Shown: piece after piece, positions 48,701 to 60,700 of the stretch
Numbering within the stretch: position 1 is the stretch's first letter
Layout: the number at the start of each line of letters is the position of its first letter
DNA from: Mimachlamys varia
Lineage: Eukaryota > Mollusca > Bivalvia > Pectinida > Pectinidae
Direction of reading: 5' to 3'
Assembly: GCA_947623455.1 (NCBI GenBank)
Contig: OX392534.1
Coordinates: forward strand, 37,577,426-37,641,425
Length of the DNA: 64,000 nucleotides
The notes under the pieces: model-generated
Told to the model about the DNA's origin: nothing
The model's database searches: none
Seen by the model: the letters and a program-made list of their open reading frames with translations, nothing else
Made by a program: the position numbers and the translations under genes

Positions 48701-51700
48701 AGTAAGTTTTTCTGGTGTTAGAGCCACAAGTAAGTATGTCTGGTGTTACAGCCACAAGTAAGTATGTCTAGTGTTAGAGCTACAAGTAAGTAGATCTAGT
48801 GTTACAGCCACAAGTAAGTTTTTCTGGTGTTAGAGCCACAAGTAAGTAGATCTAGTGTTACAGCCACAAGTAAGTATATCTGGTGTTAGAGCCACAAGTA
48901 AGTAGATCTAGTGTTACAACCACAAGTAAGTATATCTGGTGTTAGAGCCACAAGTAAGTAGATCTGGTGTTACAGCCACAAGTAAGTAGATCTAGTGTTA
49001 CCGCCACAAGTAAGTAGATCTGGTGTTACAGCCACAAGTAAGTAGATCTGGTGTTACAGCCACAAGTAAGTAGATCTGGTGTTACAGCCACAAGTAAGTA
49101 GATCTAGTGTTACAGCCACACGTAAGTAGATCTAGTGTTACAGCCACAAGTAAGTAGATCTAGTGTTAGAGCCACAAGTAAGTAGATCTGGTGTTACAGC
49201 CACAAGTAAGTAGATCTGGTGGGCTGCCACAAGTAAGTAGATCTAGTGTTACAGCCACAAGTAAGTAGATCTAGTGTTACAGCCACACGTAAGTAGATCT
49301 GGTGTTACAGCCACAATTAAGTAGATCTGGTGTAAGAGCCACAAGTAAGTAGATCTAGTGTTACAGCCACAAGTAAGTAGATCTGGTGTTACAGCCACAA
49401 GTAAGTAGATCTGGTGTTACAGCCACAAGTAAGTAGATCTAGTGTTACAGCCACAAGTAAGTAGATCTAGTGTTACAGCCACAAGTAAGTTGATCTGGTG
49501 TTACAGCCACAAGTAAGTAGATCTAGTGTTACAGCCACACGTAAGTAGATCTAGTGTTACAGCCACAAGTAAGTAGATCTAGTGTTACAGCAACAAGTAA
49601 GTAGATCTGGTGTTACAGCCACAAGTAAGTAGATCTAGTGTTACAGCCACAAGTAAATATGTCCAGTGTTACAGCCACAAATAAGTAGATCTGGTGTTAC
49701 AGCCACAAGTAAGTAGATCTAGTGTTAGAGCCACAAGTAAGTAGATCTGGTGTAAGAGCCACAAGTAAGTAGATCTAGTGTTAGAGCGACAAGTAAATAT
49801 GTCCAGGTTTGTGGACAAATAAATACACTAGTACGTCACATCATGAGGAAGAGCCAATAACATAATAGTATTCTGAGACTTCTATAGAAAACCGATTCCG
49901 CAGTTATGAAACTACATGTATGTTGTTTTATCTTGTCTATGTTTGACTCGGAGACTGCCCCTATTCTTCGAATTGTTTTATATGACTGAAATTAGAATAT
50001 TTCCATGATTGCTTCAGATATCCAGGTTAGATATTGTGTTAGAGTAAACTTCATTAGCTGTACATGCGACATATAATAAAAACTTTCAAACTGTTCATTT
50101 ATTTTAATCAAGGGTAAAGTTTTCGTTTTTTGACCTTAGGAATATTGCTCTATAGAAATCAATGTTAGATTTAGGACATTTTATAAGGGAGATCTTCTTT
50201 GATATTTGATTATAAGAGGGTTTGTTTGACAAAGTGTTACTATGGTGTGCTGACCATTCCAACAGGAATCGACTCTCCGAGAAGATGGTTCACAGTATCA
50301 CCATGCTTCAGCATCCGTCTGTGAAGAAAGAAGACAGCGAGGAAGAAGGCGAGGACGAGGGGGAGGAAGATGGAGCAGGTGCCACTGGGACCGATTTGTC
50401 TAGTAAAGCAAGACTGGGTAGGTAGTATCTGGAGTATCTCTGAATTATAGATTTACTGTAAAACCCAGCTATACAGTAAAACTCCACTTTGATTTTGTGG
50501 GGATTTGATCAATAGTTCGAGAAATACATGGTATGCGAATAATCCAAGGTTGGTTGAATATACACAAACTTGGTCCGGACCAGACAAACTGTTTGATGAA
50601 TGGAGGGTAGTTGAGTAATCAGGGTTTTACTGTACATATTCATATTTAATGTTTGCTTGATTGTTAGAGTGGCTTTAAGTCGGCTTTACTTTGGATTACA
50701 TCTTTTATTCCTTTGCCAATATATCTAATGCTGATGTAGATGTAGATGACTCTTCTGAGCAGCTGTTAACACAGCCCTATAAACAGGAGTAGAATTGAGT
50801 TTCCAGGAACTTCTTAAGAAATCACCGGTAGAAAAAAATATAGATCATGTATCTCACAGCTGTTAAGAGTCTTCAACCACATATTTGTTGTTTTAACTCA
50901 TTCACCCCTGAAATTTTAAAATGAACTATTCCAACGTTTGAATTGGAAGAGTTAAAATGTGTCTTCAGGGGTAGAATGAGTTTAAACGCTTGCAACTCAT
51001 TTGAGGATGTTATATTTGTTGTTTCTGTCGGTCAGTCATTTGTACAGCATCTGGATTAGACTTTGTGTTAAGCTCCATTTCTTATCAAGCTAAAAGATGT
51101 GGTCTTAAAAAGTACAACAGTGGAACCCACTTATTATGATATTGGCTATTATCTATATTATCAGTATGATGTCAGAAATCAATAAAGAGTTTAACATTAT
51201 TGTCATAAACAACTAAAGACAACTCCTTTATTATCAATATATGCCATTTTCATTGAAAAGAATGTTTGATTATTGTTTTAAAGTAATATTTTTGCTTTTT
51301 CAGTTTATATTGTTTTATGCATGTCATAATAGGTGGGCTCCATTGTATAACATCTTGCTGATATAGGACAGTGCTGTGTCAATTGATGCATTTCTTTCAC
51401 ATTTGATTGTAACTATTCGTAATTTTGTGTGAACTTTGTAACCATTGGTAATTTTGTGTGAATTTTCAGAATAGACAGGGTTCTGTAGTAACATGAGAAA
51501 TTGTGATAATCTGAATGTAAGGCGGTGTTTTCATTGTAGAAAAATACGAGTGGGTTTACGAGAGATCTACACTTCGGCAGTGTTATGATGCCATCAGAAA
51601 TGTGGGTACGGAGGGAGTGACTCAAATAACCCTGGCAAAGATACTCGACCTCAGTGACAACATGGCGCGTGTTCTCATAAAAAACATGATTCGCATGAAC

Positions 51701-54700
51701 ATGGTTGATCAAATCCTGAAGGAAGAAGGCAAGCAGAAGGTCAAATTGTAAGTGTTCAAAGTCGTTCAATAGGGCAGGCTGATTCTGAATGTAACTCATT
51801 TCTTTTTTGCACCGTTTCTAAGAAAATGCCGACATTTTAGTTAGCCCTTACTTGGTAATAAGGATGGCTCTCGATAGGTATAAAAAGCTCATTGTCAAAC
51901 CGGTCCATTTAAATACTGTCTTACAATGCGATTCAATGCTCTGTGCACCAGGCAAATGATTTAAATAATCAAATGCACTCACGTGAAAATTTTGGAAGAC
52001 AACACTGCTAAGCTGGTTGTAATTTACTCGTCACCAAGCAGAAGAAAAACTAAAATGTCAGCACTTGGTTTAGATACGAGACAGCTGGAAGAGATTTTCA
52101 CAGAGGAACATATCAAAACAGTAAAGGCTCAATTGATAGCCTTTTAATTTGCATTGTCAGATCTAAGTATTCGTAGGATAACAAAAGATTGATTAAATGT
52201 AAAATTTTTGGTTTGTTTTTTCAAATTTTACCTTATTTAGAGAACTGAAATGACAAATCTCCACAAACATTCTAATATAAAACAATATGATTGGGACATG
52301 AAAAATGTGTCTGATTTGATCATGATGTTTGGCCATGAAATGTAAACCTTGCAAAATAAGCTCACTTTATAATAATTTGTTTGTTATATAGTATACAAGT
52401 GAAAATCTGTTTTTATTGTGCTCGTTCTTTCTAGTTTTATAGCTAAGGAACATCGACTCCAGAGTAAGATTTATCAAGAATTCTTGGAAGAAAAAGAAAA
52501 GCTCTTCCTGAAGAAAGATCTGTCTTCTGGATCTGGTGATCAGGGCTCAGGTATGCTGATTGTTCATATATCATAAGTGTTAACCTTTCATACCTTCAAT
52601 GAGGGAGATCTCCCTCACTCCATATTTCCAATGAGGGAGAAAGTGCGTGAAATGCGACTGGAACTGCATTGCTCAATTTGTCTTTTCCATTTTATGTATC
52701 AAAATAACTTCAAAAAGTATTCATTTGATCCATGGGTTGACATGTACTTGAGAAAATTTTGATCCAATTTTAAATAATGGTATAAGTATAAGAAAGCCTC
52801 AGATGGTTTGTATTTCAGGGTTTCAAAGTCATCGTCATGGTTACCATTACTATTTAATATAATTAGTCATCTAATTTAGTGACATCACTCTGTCATTACT
52901 ATTTCTTTATAAATTTAATCAAACTTTATGCAAAAATCAAATTTCAAAATATTTTGAATGATTTCTACAGAGTGTCAAGGTCGCCATTGCTATTTGTAGA
53001 AGTTTGTCAAACTGTCACACTAATTAGCATATTAGCAGGGATTGGCTGGTTTTATTTCTATTTGAAATAGGTAAGGAATAGAAGTCTGCTGTCTCACTAA
53101 TACTTTAATAATGAAACTGACGTTTATGGGTACAATATTTAAATAGATTCAAGTCCATTTAAATAAGAATGAAATCAGGGGTCAATTGAGGATAAATTTC
53201 ATTGCTGTTGGTTATTCATTATACTCGTTTGATAAAATTTATACTATGAAAATAAACAAAAATAAATTACTGTTACTGTACATCTTTAAATGGTAATCTT
53301 ATTTTAGCCTGTTTTGCGCTGGAAAATTTTTGCTAATTAATATTGCGTTAATTTCAATTTCTGTTCATTGCTTTCTATGGCACGTACTGTGGTTGTGCCC
53401 AATTTGTAATTGTGCTTATCTGTTTGAATCGGGTTATGTGCTGAAGTCTTGAGTGTGCAAAAGTTTACAGTATTCTTATAACAAAACTTAAATAAAAACT
53501 TTCAGGACCATCCCAATCAAACGCCACAACTCCAGCTCAAGCTAACAATACTGAAACTATGGACGTATCGGTCCGTGGTGATGTGAACACCAGTTATAAT
53601 GGAATAAAACAGGAGGATTCACAGTGTGAGACCACAGTCATCCGAAGTTGTGAAAACTTACTGGCCGTGAACGAGGTTAAAGAAGGGGTGAAAAAAAAGG
53701 TGAAGTTCCGAACGAGGCGGAATATGGCAAATGACCAGAGATCACAGCTAGGTAAGTTTGATGGGATTTTAGTTACTTTTTGATTTTATCTGAAGAACCA
53801 ATTTAACCAGTGAAAGTTTTGTAAAAGGATGGGACAGAATTATACGAACCTAGTCAGTCCTGTACAAACAAGTCAAGAAAGAATTTAATCCGTCAGATGG
53901 ATATTGGGCAAAGTATTACAAAATGTTACCTGTAATACATATGTACATCTTACTTCTTACCACAAATTGAGGAATTTGAAACATTTTTTATTGTATTTAT
54001 GTCGTTTTTTTTTTTTTAAATTTTCCAAGTGCTTGGAAATTGTGTTCAAACAAGCTTTTACAGCTTATGTTTGGCCATGAATGCAAATAATCAACTGCAA
54101 ACAGGACCTAATTAACACTGAAATGATTTGTTTATTCTGCAGAGACAACACTGACAAGTCGACATCTGAAAAGAATGTCCATGATACTTGAAGCAGTAGA
54201 AAAGGATAAAGTGTTGGAGAAAACCCACACCTTCATCAAGGTAAAAGTACAGGTACCAGGTGTTAAACCCACACCTTCATCAAGGTAAAAGTACAGATAC
54301 CAGGTGTTAAACCCACACCTTCATCAAGGTAAAAAGTACAGATACCAGGTGTTAAACCCACACCTTCATAAAGGTAAAAAGTACAGATACCAGGTGTTAA
54401 ACCGACACCTTCATCAAGGTAAAAAGTACAGATACCAGGTGTTAAACCCACACCTTCATCAAGGTAAAAGTACAGGTACCAGGTGTTAAACCCACACCTT
54501 CATCAAGGTAAAAAGTACAGGTACCAGGTGTTAAACCCACACCTTCATCAAGGTAAAAAGTACAGATACCAAGTGTTAAACCCACACCTTCACAGATACA
54601 AGGTGTAAAACCCACACCTTCATCAAGGTAAAAGTACAGATACCAGGCATTAAACCCACACCTTCATCAAGGTAAAAAGTACAGGTGTAAAAACCCACAC

Positions 54701-57700
54701 CTTCATCAAGGTAAAAAGTACAGATACCAGGTGTAAAACCCACACCTTCATCAAGGTAAAAAGTACAGATACCAGGTGTTAAACCCACACCTTCATCAAG
54801 GTAAAAGTACAGACACCAGGTGTTAAACCCACACCTTCATCAAGGTAAAAAGTACAGATACCAGGTGTTAAACCCACACCTTCATCAAGGTAAAAGTACA
54901 GACACCAGGTGTTAAACCCACACCTTCAAGGTAAAAAGTACAGACACCAGGTGTTAAACCCACACCTTCAAGGTAAAAAGTACAGATACCAGGTGTTAAA
55001 CCCACACCTTCATAAAGGTAAAAAGTACAGATACCAGGTGTTAAACCCACACCTTCACAGATACAAGGTGTAAAACCCACATCTTCATCAAGGTAAAAAG
55101 TACAGACACCAGGTGTTAAACCCACACCTTCACAGATACCGGTTGTAAAACCCACACCTTCATCAAGGTAAAAAGTACAGATACCAGGTGTTAAACCCAC
55201 ACCTTCATCAAGGTAAAAGTACAGACACCAGGTGTTAAACCCACACCTTCAAGGTAAAAAGTACAGATACCAGGTGTTAAACCCACACCTTCATAAAGGT
55301 AAAAAGTACAGACACCAGGTGTTAAACCCACACCTTCACAGATACCAGGTGTAAAACCCACACCTTCATCAAGGTAAAAAGTACAGATACCAGGTGTTAA
55401 ACCCACACCTTCACAGATACAAGGTGTAAAACCCACACCTTCATCAAGGTAAAAGTACAGATACCAGGTGTTAAACCCACACCTTCACAGATACAAGGTG
55501 TAAAACCCACACCTTCATCAAGGTAAAAGTACAGATACCAGGTGTTAAACCCACACCTTCATCAAGGTAAAAAGTACAGACACCAGGTGTTAACTCTTTC
55601 CGTACCGTGATTCCGGTCCGGGTTCCGTTCCGGAAGTCATTACTAGGCTCACCCCCAGACGTTTCGGCCAAAATGACGTCTCTTTGTTGTGTTTGCGTAG
55701 TGGATATTATGCCAAAATAATGCAGGTAAATGTAAACCAATGCTCATTTCGGTTCTTCTATAGTTAGAAGACATAAATAGCTTTATTTTCGCAGCAATAT
55801 TTTCGTCAGATGTGGTACCGCTATGTATAGCTAAAGCATTCGCCGTCATGAGATGTTTATATTGGTGATGACACTTCGCAGTATCTCGCGGGAAATTCAA
55901 TCTAAATGGGTCACATGACAGAAAATGTGTACTTAACGCCTGTCTTATTGATTGTTATAAACTGACGCAGTCGATTTTGTGTAAAATGTTATTCGTCAAC
56001 TCATCTGTCGGCTGCTGTACCCAGCTAATCAAAAATTATGTAACGTCAAGTAGCTTGTCGTCTGTATACGACAACGGGGATGAGACGTCACGTTTGTTTG
56101 TCGTCTGTATACGACAACGGGGAGGAGACGTCACGTTTTTTTGTCGTCTGTATACGACAACGGTACGGAAAGAGTTAAACCCACACCTTCATCAAGGTAA
56201 AAAGTACAGACACCAGGTGTTAAACCCACACCTTCACAGATACCAGGTGTAAACCCACACCTTCATCAAGGTAAAAAGTACAGATACCAGGTGTTAAACC
56301 CACACCTTCACAGATACCAGGTGTAAACCCACACCTTCATCAAGGTAAAAAGTACAGACACCAGGTGTTAAACCCACACCTTCATCAAGGTAAAAAGTAC
56401 AGACACCAGGTGTTAAACCCACACCTTCATCAAGGTAAAAAGTACATATACCAGGTGTTAAACCCACACCTTCATCAAGGTAAAAAGTACAGACACCAGG
56501 TGTTAAACCCACACCTTTATCAAGGTTAAAGTACAGACACCAGGTGTTAAACCCACACCTTCATCAAGGTAAAAGTACAGACACCAGGTGTTAAAACCCA
56601 CACCTTCATTTAGGTAAAAAGTACAAATACCAGGTGTTAAACCCACACCTTCATAGATACCAGATGTTAAAACCCACACCTTCATAAAGGTAAAAAGTAG
56701 AAATACCAAGTGTTAAACCCACACCTTCATAGATACCAGGTGTTAAAACCCACACCTTCATTAAGGTAAAAAGTACAAATACCAGGTGTTAAACCCACAC
56801 CTTCATAGATACCAGGTATTAAACCCACACCTTCATAAAGGTAAAGAGTACAAATACCAGGTGTTAAACCCACACCTTCATTAAGATAAAAGTACAGACA
56901 TCAGCTATTAAATTGAATGTTGCCAATGTTTTAGTTTTTATTACACTGAAATTTTAATCCTTCAGGGCTTACTTCATGTGCCTCAGAGACTGTATAGAAA
57001 ATTGAACGTTTGAATCAGTGTAAAATGAGATTATTTTATTTGTGTTGTTAAAACATTATATGCATTGTATGACTTTATAAAGAAGAAAAATGATCTTTAA
57101 TTCAGATGATTCGAGAACGAGAGAAAAGCGAAGGCCTTGACTGCATTATTGACAAGAAAACTTTTGACCGGCTTGCATTGTTGCTGGTGAAACAGAAAAA
57201 AATCAGAATCTTCAAAACCTCCTTCCCAGAGAGTAACAACGAACAGTTGAGAGAGGTGAGTGAAAAATGGAACATCTTGAATATAGTCCAGACAATTCTC
57301 TCTGAATGATTTGGACCCTGTAACCATTCTGTCAGTCTGTGTGTCCACAAATTATTTTCTGGCCAATAACGGCTGATATGTCGGGGGAGGGTTCACAGGG
57401 GATTACCCTTTATTACGTTAACGGTTTCTGTTCTAAATGTAGAAAGAATGAAATGAAACAGTTGTTAATGACCAAACTGTGTAGGGATTGTATCTATTAT
57501 CAGAAGTGAAAACCTAAACTGGATTTATTGGAAGCTAAATTTCTTTTTCTGATTGGCCGAAACATTTTATGGTTGAGTATTATTGTTTGCATCCTACAAG
57601 TCTACTTCTGTATTAAGGATTTCTCTTTTGAATTGTTTTGTAATGAAATCATACTGATGAGCTTTTGTGACTTCAAATTAAGACAAGAATTGTAAATGAA

Positions 57701-60700
57701 TGGCAATGATGTTTGGGATAAACAGGATGTTTTCCAGACTGGGGGGCTGGATATCACAATCTCAACCCAGGGAGTAAGATTGCCGATTGCCAGACAATAA
57801 GAATCTTGTCCGGAGGGTTGAGATTATTGCTGAGTGCCAGACATTAAGAATCTTGTCCGGAAGGTTGAGATTTTTCTGTTCTACTCCTAAAGAGGAGAAA
57901 GAGTATTCCTCCCACATCAAAATCAAGTGGTGTACATGTATATGTAATGAAAATATTTCATAATTTCTAACAAGACAGAGTTATCTTCCTTGGTATGCCA
58001 CTGATGTAGTTGTGTCATTACATTATTGGTATCACATCAATGCTTGGTTAACTGATGACACGGGAACCCTTCACCCTAGGGTAAGACAGAGTTATCTTTC
58101 CCTTACAAGATTTATGGACATCTCTGTCAAACAAATTAGAAATGACATCAATATTTCTGTCTAAGGAAATTAAAATGACATCATATTGCTGTTCCACAGA
58201 TTCAACTGTTGTGTGCCAAGCATATCCAACCAACAGATGCATTGATAAAGAGCAAGTTGGAACAGCTTCACCTGAGGTCGCGCTGTGTACCTAAGGAACG
58301 GCTCATCAAAACGAGGAACAGTCCAGGAAAACAACAACAGGTGGGTTGGTGAAACATACAAGGACAGATAGTAGTTAAGACAACATTGAGTTATTTCTTC
58401 ATTTTGAATTTCAATTCATGTCTATGATCTGTTTATATCTTGATTTTTCCTGTTAGTTTCCTTGGAACGGGGTTTTACAGTATTCAAACTCATGATAGAC
58501 CCATAGGCAATAACCATGGAAATAATACTGTTTTTCTATACGAACAATTTATTATACCCTCCGCAACAAAGTTAAGGAGGGTATACTGGAATCAGGGGAT
58601 CTCAACGAAACTTGGTTGCAATAATCCTTATACATTGTAGATGTGCGTAATCTATATAATGTTTAAAAAAAATTGGTTGCCATGGTAACCAGAACACTAT
58701 ACTTTTATTTTTGGGAGAAAATTTTGTCAGACAACTACTAATAAACCTGTGAACCGTTTCAAGTGAAACTACACAAGGATTTTAGGGACCATGTGTTAAT
58801 GTGCATGCAGGGTATTTTTCTGTAGAAATTTTGGTTGCCATGGTAACCAGGTCAAAATACTCTAATTCTTGTGGAACACTTATTTGTCAGCACAACTCCA
58901 TCTAAACCTATGAACTGATTTCAATGGAACTACACATGAATTTAAGGGACTATGTGTATGTATGCAGAATTCTTTCTTTCTAACAGACATTTAGGTTGCC
59001 ATGGCAACCAGGCCATCCATATATACAGCTTTTTGTTGGAAACTTTTGACTAGACAACTCCTCCTAACCAGTGAACCAAATTTAATGAAGTTTCACATGA
59101 ATGTTACGAACCATGTGTAGATATGCATGCAGATGACTTTTTGCAGACTTACGTTGCCATGGTAACCAGGTCACTATAAGTTTGCCAATGGCGTACAGTT
59201 CTAGTTTTCCTTATTTTATGTTATTGAATGCAAACTGTCATCTACAAGTCATTTTTACCAGGTCAAGGTCTGCTCTGTCAAAATTTCAGAAGATTATGAG
59301 AAATTTATCATAATGTAAAAATAGGGAAGAGGATCTTGACCAGTTTACAGAATTTGACATTGTTTTATCATAGATAAATTTTTTTTGTTGACAAAAGTTC
59401 ACCGGTTTACCAGAGAGTACCCAGGAGAACCTGAAAAAGTTACAGGAGTACAAGATGAAGATCAAGTCGTTTGACATGGTCTATGATCCGGTATGTACTG
59501 ACAACTGTAGTCCATTTAATATTTATCTGACAACACCTCACCACAACATGTTAATCTGTGTACAACCTCTGATCATTTTATGACTTAAGTTTGTCAGTTC
59601 TAAATATGCAATGAGTTTAACATTTAGTCTGTTTTAGATTTTTAAATGAGTTTTAAATGCATTTATTCAAATATTGAAACTTTGAGAAGAGCTGCATGTT
59701 TAATTCAAAGTTTACAGATGAATAGAGTTAATAGGTGATGGGGCCCTTGCCCTTGTCATACTTAGTATGACAACTGTCCTGTGTCAGTAGATGTTGGGGC
59801 CCCTATCATATGACAACTGTCCTGTGTCAGTAGATGATGGGGCCCTGTCATATGACAACTGTCCTGTGTCTATAGATGTTGGGGACCATGTCATATGACA
59901 ACTGTCCTGTGTCAGTAGATGTTGGGGCCCCTGTCATATGACAACTGTCCTGTGACAGTAGATGATGGGGCCCTGTCATGTGACAACTGTCCTGTGTCAG
60001 TAGATGTTGGGGCCCTGTCATATGACAACTGTCCTGTGTCAGTAGATGTTGGGGACCATGTCATATGACAACTGTCCAGTGTCAGTAGATGTTGGGGTCC
60101 TGTCATATGACAACTGTCCTGTGTCAATATATTTTCAGGCCCCTATCATATGACAACTGTCCTGTGACAGTAGATGATGGGGCCCTGTCATGTGACAACT
60201 GTCCTGTGTCAGTAGATGATGGGGACCTGTCATATGACAACTGTCCTGTGTCAGTAGATGATGGGGCCCTGTCATACGACAACTGTCCTGTGACAGTAGA
60301 TGATGGGGCCCTGTCATGTGACAACTGTCCTGTGTCAGTAGATGATGGGGACCTGTCATGTGACAACTGTCCTGTGTCAGTAGATAATGGGGCTCCTGTC
60401 ATACGACAACTGGCCTGTTTCAATAGATGATGAGGCCCCTGTCATATGATAACTGTCCTGTGTCAGTAGATAATGGGGCTCCTGTCATACGACAACTGGC
60501 CTGTTTCAATAGATGATGAGGCCCCTGTCATACGACAACTGTCCTGTGTCTATAGATGATGGGGCCCTGTCATATGACAACTATCCTGTGTCAGTAGATA
60601 ATGGGGCCCTGTCATGTGACAACTGTCCTGTGACAGTAGATGATGGGGCCCTGTCATATGACAACTGTCCTGTGACAGTAGATGATGGGGCCCTGTCATA

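Noticed and set aside
57102..57350. Minus-strand frames opposite exon 13
   Set aside because: They are shadows of the GTF3C1 exon, with no conserved pattern.
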